Below the pieces are notes generated by a model. The model worked only from the letters and a program-made list of their open reading frames with translations. It was not told the origin of the DNA and did not search any database. A DNA stretch of 64,000 nucleotides from Clostridiales bacterium (GTDB lineage: Bacteria; Bacteroidota; Bacteroidia; Bacteroidales; Muribaculaceae), in NCBI GenBank assembly GCA_023666645.1, contig JAMPBP010000002.1, positions 54,696-118,695 on the forward strand, read 5' to 3'. Position numbers and translations under genes: made by a program. This document shows positions 28,388 to 37,567 of this stretch, piece by piece (position 1 is the stretch's first letter; each line of letters begins with the position of its first letter).

Positions 28388-29926
28388 ATGTTATTCCAAA
28401 ACATATTAATCTACTTTGTTCTGATACCGCTGATTATGCTCGGTGGCGTGGCATTATGCCGCAATATCAAACAGATACGTGCCGTGGCAGTTGTAGGCTC
28501 TACCGCTCTGATAGCATTGAGCGTCTACCTGCTTCTGGACTTCCTGAAAACTCCCGCCGAGGAGGCAATCCAGGGCATGTACTACTACGGTAGCTGGAAA
28601 TGGTTCACAGCCCAGGGCTTGAACATCAATCTCACAGTAGGTGTCGATGGTGTCTCGATCGCCATGCTCCTGCTATCCTCGATAATAGTATTCGCAGGTT
28701 CATTTGCCTCCTGGACGATAGCCCAGCCCAAGGCATTTTTCCTATGGCTCATACTGCTGTCGACCGGTGTCTTTGGTTTCTTTATCACCATTGACCTGTT
28801 CACAATGTTCATGTTCTATGAAGTAGCGCTGATACCCATGTACCTGCTCATAGGAGTATGGGGCTCGGGCCGCAAGAACTACTCGGCCATGAAGCTCACA
28901 CTCATGCTCATGGGTGGATCGGCATTCCTCATGCTCGGTCTCATAGGTATATACTATCACTCATCGGTCGACGGCAATTACACATGGAATCTCCTGAAGA
29001 TAGCCCAGAACAACGCCATCAGCACCGGCTGGCAATACTTCCTGTTCCCGATGACATTCGTGGGTTTTGGTGTACTGGGTGCCATGTTCCCCTTCCACAC
29101 ATGGAGCCCCGATGGTCATGCATCGGCCCCAACTGCTGTGTCAATGCTCCACGCCGGCGTGCTCATGAAACTCGGTGGCTACGGTTGCTTCCGTGTTGCC
29201 ATGTACCTGATGCCTCAGGCTGCCAATGATCTGGCCTGGATATTCCTGATATTGACAGGTATCTCGGTTGTATATGGTGCCTTCAGCGCTTGCGTACAAA
29301 CCGACCTGAAATACATCAACGCTTACTCATCAGTGTCACACTGCGGACTGGTGCTCTTTGCCATCCTCATGATCAATACAACAGCTATGACAGGTGCCAT
29401 CATGCAGATGCTCTCCCACGGTTTGATGACAGCCCTGTTCTTTGCCCTCATCGGTATGATATATGGCCGCACCCACACACGTGACATCACCAAGATGGGT
29501 GGAATGATGAAAATCATGCCTTATCTCGCAGTTTGCTACGTAATCGCCGGTATGGCATCGCTGGGACTTCCGGGCCTCTCGGGCTTTGTCGCTGAGATGA
29601 CAATCTTTGTAGGTTCATTCCAGCAAGGCATGGCCGACTATCTTGCCGGTGGTGGTTCGCTCCGCCTGGTGTTCACAATCATAGCATGCTGCTCGATTGT
29701 AATCACCGCTGTGTATATTCTGCGCGTTGTGGGCAAGTTGCTCTTTGGTCCCGTGCAGGACAAGCATCACCTGGAGCTTACCGATGCTACCTGGTGGGAA
29801 CGTCTCTCGACAGCCACCCTCATTATATGTGTGGCAGCTATAGGTTGCTTCCCCAATTTCTTTGAAAACCTGATTCGCGGCACCTTTGACCCTGAGCTCT
29901 TCCGTGCCATCTCGATGAACTTCTAA
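28388..29926 (+). CDS. nuoM: NADH-quinone oxidoreductase subunit M
   Basis: This is the second antiporter-like pump subunit, with 512 residues and about 14 membrane helices. Key stretches are FYEVALIPMYLLIGVWG with the conserved Glu, MFPFHTWSPDGHASAPTAVS and TDLKYINAYSSVSH with the conserved Lys. Length and order are standard. It follows nuoL by 60 bases and precedes nuoN by 20. Confidence 0.96.
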   Translation: MLFQNILIYFVLIPLIMLGGVALCRNIKQIRAVAVVGSTALIALSVYLLLDFLKTPAEEAIQGMYYYGSWKWFTAQGLNINLTVGVDGVSIAMLLLSSIIVFAGSFASWTIAQPKAFFLWLILLSTGVFGFFITIDLFTMFMFYEVALIPMYLLIGVWGSGRKNYSAMKLTLMLMGGSAFLMLGLIGIYYHSSVDGNYTWNLLKIAQNNAISTGWQYFLFPMTFVGFGVLGAMFPFHTWSPDGHASAPTAVSMLHAGVLMKLGGYGCFRVAMYLMPQAANDLAWIFLILTGISVVYGAFSACVQTDLKYINAYSSVSHCGLVLFAILMINTTAMTGAIMQMLSHGLMTALFFALIGMIYGRTHTRDITKMGGMMKIMPYLAVCYVIAGMASLGLPGLSGFVAEMTIFVGSFQQGMADYLAGGGSLRLVFTIIACCSIVITAVYILRVVGKLLFGPVQDKHHLELTDATWWERLSTATLIICVAAIGCFPNFFENLIRGTFDPELFRAISMNF

Positions 29927-29946
29927 ACGCTCTAAGATAAACCATC

Positions 29947-31404
29947 ATGGATTATTCACAGTTCTTACTAATGAAACAGGAGATAGCGCTCCTGGTCGTT
30001 TTCCTGCTGGTGTTCCTCTATGACACCTTTGCGCCTAAGAAAGCTCTTGGAGCGTTGTCGGGCATCACATGTGTGCTTTTCGGTCTTATCACCATCGGTG
30101 GCTTCTGCAGCTGCATCACTGGTGACCATGATACAGCCTTTGCCGGCATGTATGCGACATCGCCTATCATCGCGATGATTAAGAATGTACTCAATGTAGG
30201 CGTTCTGATTGTCCTTATTCAATCAATAAAATGGGTCAACAACGATGCCACCGTAATACGTCGCGGTGAGTTCTACGAGCTGTTGCTTGTGACACTCTTC
30301 GGAATGTATCTGATGATTTCGGCCCGTCACTTCCTGCTGTTTGTAATAGGTCTGGAGTCGGCATCGCTCCCGCTGGCAGCATTGGTAGCCTTCGACAAGA
30401 AACGCTATGAGAGTCACGAGGCTTCAATCAAATATGTGCTCACCGCAGTGTTCTCCTCGGCCATTTTCCTGATGGGACTGTCGTTTGTGTACGGTCTGAG
30501 CGGTTCACTTTACTTCACTGAGATATATGGAGCCATAGGCTCGGCCTCATCGCCCATGCTCATATGCGCCTTGGCTTTCGTTATCGCCGGTGTAGGTTTC
30601 AAGCTCTCGCTTGTGCCGTTCCACCTGTGGACAGCCGATGTATATCAGGGTGCCCCTACCCCTGTGACCTCTTACCTGTCGGTAATTTCCAAGGGCGCCA
30701 CAGCCTTTGCTTTCCTATGCATCCTGGTGCAGTGTTTCGGAGCTGTATATGACGATGCCTGGGAATGGATGCTGTATGCCCTGATTATCCTTACAATCAC
30801 CGTAGGTAACCTCTTTGCCATACGCCAGCGCAATATGAAACGCTTCCTGGCATTCTCATCAGTGTCACAGGCCGGCTACATCATGCTCGGCATCATAGGC
30901 ATGAACGCGATGGGACTCGCTGCCATGGTCTACTACATTCTTGTATATGTGTTCAGTAACCTCGCTGCGTTTGGTGTTATCCAGACCATCGAGACCAATA
31001 CCGGCAAACTTGACATGGACGACTACCGCGGACTGAGCAAGACCAATCCCAAGCTTTCATTCTGCATGATGCTGGCGATGTTCTCTCTGGCAGGTATCCC
31101 CCCGTTTGCAGGCTTCTTCTCAAAGTTCTTCATCTTCACATCGGCAATCAACCAGGGTTCGGTAGCTATCTACGTTCTGGTGCTCATCGCGTTGATCAAC
31201 ACCATCGTGTCACTCTACTACTACCTGCTTGTTGTAAAAGCAATGTACATAGCCGAGGAAGAACCGGTGATTGAGCGCTTCAAGTCAAGCTTGGCCGACC
31301 GGACTGGTCTTGTAATCACTGTAGCAGGCATCATTCTGCTTGGTATCGTGAGTGTGGTTTACAACCATATCCTCACAATTGCTGAAACCAGCGGAATCCT
31401 CTGA
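29947..31404 (+). CDS. nuoN: NADH-quinone oxidoreductase subunit N
   Basis: This is the third antiporter-like pump subunit, with 485 residues and about 14 membrane helices. Landmarks are GLESASLPLAALVAF, LSLVPFHLWTADVYQGAPTP and the conserved NMKRFLAFSSVSQAGY. It ends the complex I set. NuoE, NuoF and NuoG, the NADH-oxidising module, are absent from the locus, so the electron donor is not shown by this cluster. A terminator follows. Confidence 0.96.
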   Translation: MDYSQFLLMKQEIALLVVFLLVFLYDTFAPKKALGALSGITCVLFGLITIGGFCSCITGDHDTAFAGMYATSPIIAMIKNVLNVGVLIVLIQSIKWVNNDATVIRRGEFYELLLVTLFGMYLMISARHFLLFVIGLESASLPLAALVAFDKKRYESHEASIKYVLTAVFSSAIFLMGLSFVYGLSGSLYFTEIYGAIGSASSPMLICALAFVIAGVGFKLSLVPFHLWTADVYQGAPTPVTSYLSVISKGATAFAFLCILVQCFGAVYDDAWEWMLYALIILTITVGNLFAIRQRNMKRFLAFSSVSQAGYIMLGIIGMNAMGLAAMVYYILVYVFSNLAAFGVIQTIETNTGKLDMDDYRGLSKTNPKLSFCMMLAMFSLAGIPPFAGFFSKFFIFTSAINQGSVAIYVLVLIALINTIVSLYYYLLVVKAMYIAEEEPVIERFKSSLADRTGLVITVAGIILLGIVSVVYNHILTIAETSGIL

Positions 31405-31453
31405 TAAATCAACAATACCTCCTCCCCCACTCTCCATTCATCACATTACAGCC

Positions 31454-31489
31454 GGGGCGTCCTCTTCATTGAGAGCGCCCCGTCGCTTT
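31454..31489 (+). terminator. Rho-independent terminator of the nuo-atp operon
   Basis: GGGGCGTCCTC (31454-31464) pairs with GAGAGCGCCCC (31471-31481) with a small internal mismatch and a 6-base loop, followed by a short T-run (CTTTTG). It lies 50 bases after the nuoN stop. Confidence 0.75.
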
Positions 31490-31607
31490 TGACGAGAGGG
31501 AAGCATATCGAAATAGCAGAGTGTAGCATAACGCACGACACGATACCACATAATTTCATAATCAGTTTTCATAATAACCTGCAGGTACTGAAATTTATCA
31601 ATTTACA

Positions 31608-31640
31608 ATTGCGGAGACTTAAAAAAAATGATTAAATTTG
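31608..31640 (+). promoter_or_regulatory. Promoter for dxr
   Basis: ATTG (31608-31611), 21 bases, then TAAATTTG (31633-31640). The -7 element is exact and the -33 element has one mismatch. The predicted leader is under 20 bases, which supports the ATG at 31665. Confidence 0.65.
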
Positions 31641-31664
31641 CAATTCAGTTTAGAATGCCGAAAA

Positions 31665-32831
31665 ATGTACTCACCAAAACGAATTGCAATACTTGGATCG
31701 ACCGGATCGATAGGAACACAGACGCTCGATGTAACTTCTAATTATCCCGAGCTATTTGAAGTCACTGTGCTCATAGCCGGTTCAAAGGTCGACACTCTTA
31801 TACAACAGGCTATGGCCCGCCGTCCCAAACTGGCCATCATAGCCGATGAATCGAAATACCTCAAACTAAAGGACGCACTCGAGCCCCTGGGCATAATGAC
31901 GGCAGCAGGAACCGAAGCAATAGTCGATGCCATGTCGGCCGACTTTGTTGATGCCGTAGTTACAGCCACTGTAGGTTACAGTGGTCTGGCCCCCACACTA
32001 CGTGCAATCTCAGCCGGCAAAGAAATCGCTCTCGCCAATAAGGAGACACTTGTAGTGGCAGGTGACCTGGTGACAAACGCACTCAAGAGTTCCAAATCAC
32101 GCATCATTCCCGTTGACTCAGAACACTCGGCAATATACCAGTGCCTGGTGGGGGAAGACCAATCGCGCATAAAACGCCTTATAATCACAGCATCGGGAGG
32201 CCCATTCAGAAACTTTCCTGCCGAACGCCTTGATACGGTAACCGTAGCCGATGCGTTGCGTCACCCCAACTGGTCGATGGGTGCAAAAATCACAATCGAC
32301 TCGGCAACGATGGTCAACAAAGCTTTTGAAATAATCGAGGCCCGCTGGCTCTTTGGCATGGAGCCATCCAAAATCAATGCTGTGGTACACCCGCAGTCGA
32401 TAGTGCACTCCATGGTTGAGTATGTAGACGGAGCTATAAAAGCACAACTCGGCACGCCCGACATGCGCCTGCCCATAAGATATGCCCTCGGTGACGCCAC
32501 ACGCCTCCACTCGGGCGACCCTGCTCTCACGCTCGAAGCAATGTCGACGCTAACCTTTGAGCGTCCCGATGCCGAACGTTTCCCGGCTATTAAGCTCGGT
32601 CACTATGCCTTGGAACGTGGTGGCAACACAGCTTGCATCATCAACGCTGCCAATGAAGTTGCCGTGGCTGCATTCCTCAACGACAAAATAAAATTCACCG
32701 ACATCTACCGACTCATTGTAAAATGTGTCGATGAGATAGCTTTCATAGCATCACCTACCTACGATGACTATGTAGCTTCCAACGCTGAGGCCCGCCGATT
32801 CACTGAGCGACTCGTAAACAGCCGGCAATGA
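31665..32831 (+). CDS. dxr: 1-deoxy-D-xylulose 5-phosphate reductoisomerase
   Basis: This enzyme makes 2-C-methyl-D-erythritol 4-phosphate with NADPH, the second step of the MEP isoprenoid pathway. The 388 residues begin with the nucleotide fold RIAILGSTGSIGTQTLDV and include ALANKETLVVAGDL, PVDSEHSAIYQCL (metal and substrate site) and TIDSATMVNKAFE. ATG 31665 was chosen over the upstream TTG at 31638 because that TTG overlaps the predicted -7 element. It precedes rseP by 58 bases, a common Bacteroidota pairing. Confidence 0.97.
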   Translation: MYSPKRIAILGSTGSIGTQTLDVTSNYPELFEVTVLIAGSKVDTLIQQAMARRPKLAIIADESKYLKLKDALEPLGIMTAAGTEAIVDAMSADFVDAVVTATVGYSGLAPTLRAISAGKEIALANKETLVVAGDLVTNALKSSKSRIIPVDSEHSAIYQCLVGEDQSRIKRLIITASGGPFRNFPAERLDTVTVADALRHPNWSMGAKITIDSATMVNKAFEIIEARWLFGMEPSKINAVVHPQSIVHSMVEYVDGAIKAQLGTPDMRLPIRYALGDATRLHSGDPALTLEAMSTLTFERPDAERFPAIKLGHYALERGGNTACIINAANEVAVAAFLNDKIKFTDIYRLIVKCVDEIAFIASPTYDDYVASNAEARRFTERLVNSRQ

Positions 32832-32889
32832 CCCCCGCGGCATTCACTATTCACCCTATTACAAAAGATAACAACGACTATTTTCCACA

Positions 32890-34260
32890 ATGGAAACATT
32901 TTTCATAAAAGCAGTCCAACTGGTTCTCGCCCTCGCCCTGTTGATAATAATCCATGAAGGGGGTCACTATTTCTTTGCACGCGTTTTCGGCATCAAGGTC
33001 GAAAAATTCTACCTGTTCTTTGACCCTTGGTTCTCGCTGGCAAGCTGGAAACCGAAGCCACGCAAGACACCCAAGCTCGACAAGGATGGCAAACCGCGTG
33101 CCACTTGGCGCGACACCCGATATGGCATAGGGTGGATACCACTTGGCGGCTATGTCAAGATAGCCGGCATGATTGATGAATCGATGGACAAGGAGCAGAT
33201 GGCCCAACCGGCCCAGTCGTGGGAGTTTCGCTCCAAGCCGGCATGGCAGCGACTGCTTGTGATGATAGGCGGTGTGCTCATGAATTTCCTGCTTGCAATC
33301 TTCATCTACATATGCATAGCCTGGTATTGGGGAGCTCCAAGTGTACCCTTTGAGCGTGCATATCTTGGCTTTGACTATGCTCCGCAGGCTATCGAGGCGG
33401 GGTTCAGAAATGGTGACATACCTATTGCCGCCAATGGTCAGAAACTCGAGGCTTCCGACCCCAATTGTCTTGTAAACATGATTATGGCCGACAAAGTGAC
33501 AGTACTGCGCAACAACACCGACACTGTGGTCATCGACATGCCCGAGAACTTTCCACTCTCGCTCTCCGATTCCATTCCATTCATAGCCATGAGGCAGCCG
33601 GTAGTAGTACAGACGGTCATGAATGGAGAACCGGCAGCCGATGCCGGTCTGATTCCCGGTGACCGCATGCTGGCCGTAGGTGGCACCGATGCCCAGGATT
33701 ATGCAACATTCTCACGTTGCCTGCTGGAGAATGCCGGCAAGGAGGTTGAGCTTACACTTTTACGCGATAATGATACATTGAAAGTAGCTGCCACACCGTC
33801 GGCTGCAGGTAAACTGGGCTTCCAGCTGGCCAATCCCTACGATGTATACGGCTATGACAATATACGCTACACATTCCTCGAATCAATTCCGGTGGGAGTG
33901 GGCAACGGGGTCGACAAGCTCACTGGCTACGTCAAGTCACTGAAGTATGTATTCACAAAGGAAGGTGCCAAAAGTGTGGGCGGCTTTGGAGCAATAGGAA
34001 GCCTCTTCCCCGAGAAATGGAATTGGCGCACATTTTGGGAAATGGCGGCCTTCCTATCCATTATTCTCGCTTTCATGAACATACTACCTATCCCGGCCCT
34101 CGATGGAGGACATGTGGTATTCGTGCTATGGGAAATCATAACACGCCGCAAACCCTCGGAGAAGGTATTGGAACAGGCTCAGATTATAGGAATGTGCCTG
34201 CTGTTCGCGCTGCTCATATATGCCAATTTCAATGATATATACCGATTCCTTATAAAATGA
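32890..34260 (+). CDS. rseP: RIP zinc metalloprotease RseP (site-2 protease)
   Basis: This intramembrane protease cuts membrane-bound anti-sigma factors and leftover signal peptides. The 456 residues contain the zinc motif HEGGH (His22 to His26) in the first helix, PDZ-like sequence in the periplasmic part (MNGEPAADAGLIPGDRML), and the second metal motif PALDGGHVVFVLWE (about 402-415). Compared with E. coli it carries a charged insert of about 45 residues after the first helix, as other Bacteroidota do. It overlaps the next gene by ATGA. Confidence 0.95.
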   Translation: METFFIKAVQLVLALALLIIIHEGGHYFFARVFGIKVEKFYLFFDPWFSLASWKPKPRKTPKLDKDGKPRATWRDTRYGIGWIPLGGYVKIAGMIDESMDKEQMAQPAQSWEFRSKPAWQRLLVMIGGVLMNFLLAIFIYICIAWYWGAPSVPFERAYLGFDYAPQAIEAGFRNGDIPIAANGQKLEASDPNCLVNMIMADKVTVLRNNTDTVVIDMPENFPLSLSDSIPFIAMRQPVVVQTVMNGEPAADAGLIPGDRMLAVGGTDAQDYATFSRCLLENAGKEVELTLLRDNDTLKVAATPSAAGKLGFQLANPYDVYGYDNIRYTFLESIPVGVGNGVDKLTGYVKSLKYVFTKEGAKSVGGFGAIGSLFPEKWNWRTFWEMAAFLSIILAFMNILPIPALDGGHVVFVLWEIITRRKPSEKVLEQAQIIGMCLLFALLIYANFNDIYRFLIK

Positions 34261-35444
34261 ATTATCCTGTCATACAACTTAAACGCGGCAAGGAAGAATC
34301 GCTCGACCGCTTCCATCCCTGGATCTTCTCAGGGGCTGTGGCACATATGCCCGAGTCACTCGAAGAGGGCGACATCGTGGAGGTCAGGGCCGCTGATGGC
34401 CGTTCCATAGGTGTGGGTCACTACCAGATAGGGAGCATCACTGTGCGCATGCTTGATTTTGCCCCGACTGTTATAGACAAAGACTTCTTCATGACACGCC
34501 TTGCCCAGGCTCTTAACCTGAGGCACGTGCTGAATCTTGACCGTACCGACAACAATGCCTATCGTCTCATTCACGGCGAGGGTGACTTCCTACCTGGACT
34601 TGTAGTCGATGTATATGGTGACACCGCTGTAATCCAAGCACACAGCCCCGGCATGCACTATGCCCGCAATATTGTAGCTGATTGTCTTGTGGAATTGCCG
34701 GGACTACCGGTCAAGAATGTCTACTACAAGTCAGAGACTACCCTCCCCTACAAAGCACATCTCGATCCACAGAACACCTATCTCACTCCCGGCCGCGCCG
34801 CTACCGATGTGGCGGTTGAGAACGGGCTCAAATTTCATGTCGACTGGCTAAGAGGCCAGAAAACCGGTTTCTTTGTCGACCAACGCGACAACCGGTCACT
34901 GCTGGAACGATATGCCGCTGGACGCAGGGTGCTCAACATGTTCTGTTACACCGGTGGATTCTCGGTCTATGCCATGCGTGGAGGTGCCACCCGTGTTGAA
35001 TCGGTCGACTCGTCAGAAAAAGCCATTTCGCTCACCGAAGCCAATATCGACCTGAACTTTCCGGGCGACCCACGTCACCATGCCACAGCAATCGATGCCT
35101 TCAAATATCTCGACGAGATGAAGGATGGAGAATTTGACCTCATCATTCTCGACCCGCCTGCCTTTGCCAAACACCGCTCGGCTCTGGGCAACGCCTTGCG
35201 TGGCTATCAGCGACTCAACGGTAAAGCCTTCGACAAGATCGCTCCAGGTGGCATTCTGTTCACCTTCTCATGCTCCCAAGCTGTGAGCAAGGAACAGTTC
35301 AGACTGGCCGTATTCACTGCAGCGGCACGCTCAAAGCGCCGTGTGCGCATATTGCACCAGCTCACACAACCGGCCGACCACCCTGTCAACATTTACCACC
35401 CCGAGGGAGAATATCTCAAAGGACTCATCCTTTATGTAGAATAA
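34257..35444 (+). CDS. RlmI-like class I rRNA methyltransferase
   Basis: This 395-residue SAM-dependent enzyme has an N-terminal PUA-type RNA-binding domain (RFHPWIFSGAV) and a Rossmann methyltransferase domain. Motif I is NMFCYTGGFSVYA, the catalytic-loop motif is LDPPAFAKH, and the second cysteine is in FTFSCSQAV. This matches the RlmI family, which makes 5-methylcytidine in 23S rRNA. The exact target is inferred from E. coli. It overlaps rseP by 4 bases. Confidence 0.9.
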   Translation: MNYPVIQLKRGKEESLDRFHPWIFSGAVAHMPESLEEGDIVEVRAADGRSIGVGHYQIGSITVRMLDFAPTVIDKDFFMTRLAQALNLRHVLNLDRTDNNAYRLIHGEGDFLPGLVVDVYGDTAVIQAHSPGMHYARNIVADCLVELPGLPVKNVYYKSETTLPYKAHLDPQNTYLTPGRAATDVAVENGLKFHVDWLRGQKTGFFVDQRDNRSLLERYAAGRRVLNMFCYTGGFSVYAMRGGATRVESVDSSEKAISLTEANIDLNFPGDPRHHATAIDAFKYLDEMKDGEFDLIILDPPAFAKHRSALGNALRGYQRLNGKAFDKIAPGGILFTFSCSQAVSKEQFRLAVFTAAARSKRRVRILHQLTQPADHPVNIYHPEGEYLKGLILYVE

Positions 35445-35499
35445 CCAGCTCATTCTTAACGCATTTATTCATCACATTCATAACATCCATTTCATTACA

Positions 35500-37515
35500 A
35501 TGTCCAAACTCACCACCATGGCTACATGCATTGCCGTAACAGCCGCTTTGACCGCCTGTCGTAGCAATACCGAAGACTCGGCTTTCGACTACCATGTCGA
35601 CCGTTTTGAGGATATCGAGGTATTACGCTACAAGGTGCCCGACTTTGAGAATCTGTCACTCCAACAGAAGAAACTGGTATATCACCTCACTGAAGCCGCC
35701 CTTGCCGGACGCGATATCCTATGGGACCAGAACAATAAATACAATCTGTCGACCCGTCAACTTCTGGAAGATGTATATACCAACTACAACGGTGACCGCA
35801 ACGACCCCGAGTTCAAGGCTTTCGAGACATATCTGAAGCAAGTGTGGTTTGCCAATGGTCTGCACCATCACTACTCGATGGACAAATTCACACCCAAGTT
35901 TTCACGCGAGTTTCTTGAAAAACAGGTCGAGGCACTTCCTCTCAACTTGAGAAACGGCTTGGACACCGACCTTACCTTTGACTATATTTTCGACCCCACA
36001 TTCATGGCCAAGCGCGTCAATCAGACCACCGGTGATGACATAATCGTCACCTCGGCAATGAACATGTATGACGGTGTCACCCAGGATCAGGTGGAGAAAT
36101 ATTATGCCGCCATCAAGGACACCACCGACCTTACCCCCATATCCTATGGCCTCAATACCCGTGTAACAACCGATGCAGATGGTAATGTCATCGAAGAACA
36201 ATACTGTGTGGGCGGGCTCTACAGTGATGCCATAGAGCGCATCGTGGAGCATCTGAGCGAGGCTTCCAAATGTGCAGAGAATGATGTCCAGCGCACCACC
36301 ATCGAGCAGCTTATAGAGTATTATCGCACAGGCGACCTCAAGATGTTTGACGAATACTCCATAACATGGGCCGGTGACACAGCCTCACGTGTGGATTTCA
36401 TCAACGGTTTCATCGAGAGTTATGGTGATCCCCTGGGAATGACCGGCTCATGGGAATCGATTGTCAACTTCAAGAACGACGAAGCCTCTGAACGCACTGA
36501 GATAATCTCGGCCAATGCCCAGTGGTTTGAGGACCACTCGCCGGTCAACCCCGATTACCGCAAGCCCCAGGTAAAAGGTGTATCGGCCAAGGTTATCACA
36601 GCCGCCATTCTGGCCGGAGATGCTTATCCAGCCACTCCTATAGGGATCAATCTACCCAATGCCAACTGGATACGTGCCGCCCACGGTTCCAAGTCGGTAA
36701 CCATCGAGAACATAACGCAAGCCTACGATGCAGCCTCCCATGGCAACGGTTTCAACGAGGAGTTCGTGAGCGACCCCGAGACCGCCAAGCTCCTTGACGA
36801 CTATCTCTTCATTACCGACAACCTTCACACCGACCTTCATGAATGTCTTGGCCACGGATCGGGACGCCTCATGCCCGGTGTTGACCCCGATGCTCTCAAG
36901 GCCCACGGCTCGACACTTGAGGAGACACGCGCCGACCTCTTTGCCCTTTACTACCTTGCCGATCCCAAGCTCATAGAACTTGGATTGCTTGACAATCCCG
37001 AGGCCTACAAAGCCGAGTACTACAAATTCATGCTCAACGGTTTGATGACCCAGCTGCAACGCATAGAGCCAGGCAAAGATATAGAAGAGGCCCACATGCG
37101 CAACCGCGCCCTCATAGCCCGCTGGGCAATGGAGCATGGAGCGGCCGACAATGTTGTTGCATTGGAGAAGCGCGACAATGGAAAAACCTATCTGGTCATC
37201 AACGACTATGAGAAATTGCGCGACCTCTTTGGTCAACTCCTCGGTGAGATACAACGTATCAAGAGCACCGGTGACTACGAGGCTGGCGCTACACTGGTTG
37301 AAGAGTATGCCGTGAAGGTCGATCCCGAGCTTCACAAGGAGGTTCTCGACCGATACGCTTCGCTCAATATCGCTCCCTACAAAGGATTTGTCAACCCCGT
37401 ATACACCGCAGTCACCGATGCCGATGGCAACATAACCGATGTAACCGTTGACTACTCAGAGGGATATGTAGACCAGATGCTACGTTATTCCCGCGACTAC
37501 TCTACACTGAAATAG
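35500..37515 (+). CDS. Dipeptidyl peptidase III (family M49), lipoprotein
   Basis: This zinc exopeptidase removes dipeptides from peptide N-termini. The 671 residues contain the M49 zinc motif HECLGH (His447 to His452) and the third ligand in EETRAD (about 474-479), the same forms known in Bacteroides DPP III. The N-terminus is a signal peptide with a probable lipobox (LTAC), so the enzyme is likely exported and anchored, unlike the cytosolic eukaryotic enzyme. It stands alone, with 55 bases before and 52 after. Confidence 0.93.
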   Translation: MSKLTTMATCIAVTAALTACRSNTEDSAFDYHVDRFEDIEVLRYKVPDFENLSLQQKKLVYHLTEAALAGRDILWDQNNKYNLSTRQLLEDVYTNYNGDRNDPEFKAFETYLKQVWFANGLHHHYSMDKFTPKFSREFLEKQVEALPLNLRNGLDTDLTFDYIFDPTFMAKRVNQTTGDDIIVTSAMNMYDGVTQDQVEKYYAAIKDTTDLTPISYGLNTRVTTDADGNVIEEQYCVGGLYSDAIERIVEHLSEASKCAENDVQRTTIEQLIEYYRTGDLKMFDEYSITWAGDTASRVDFINGFIESYGDPLGMTGSWESIVNFKNDEASERTEIISANAQWFEDHSPVNPDYRKPQVKGVSAKVITAAILAGDAYPATPIGINLPNANWIRAAHGSKSVTIENITQAYDAASHGNGFNEEFVSDPETAKLLDDYLFITDNLHTDLHECLGHGSGRLMPGVDPDALKAHGSTLEETRADLFALYYLADPKLIELGLLDNPEAYKAEYYKFMLNGLMTQLQRIEPGKDIEEAHMRNRALIARWAMEHGAADNVVALEKRDNGKTYLVINDYEKLRDLFGQLLGEIQRIKSTGDYEAGATLVEEYAVKVDPELHKEVLDRYASLNIAPYKGFVNPVYTAVTDADGNITDVTVDYSEGYVDQMLRYSRDYSTLK

Positions 37516-37567
37516 AATAGCATTTTCAAACCCAATCAAAACATTCTAACTTCAAAAACCTAAACCT

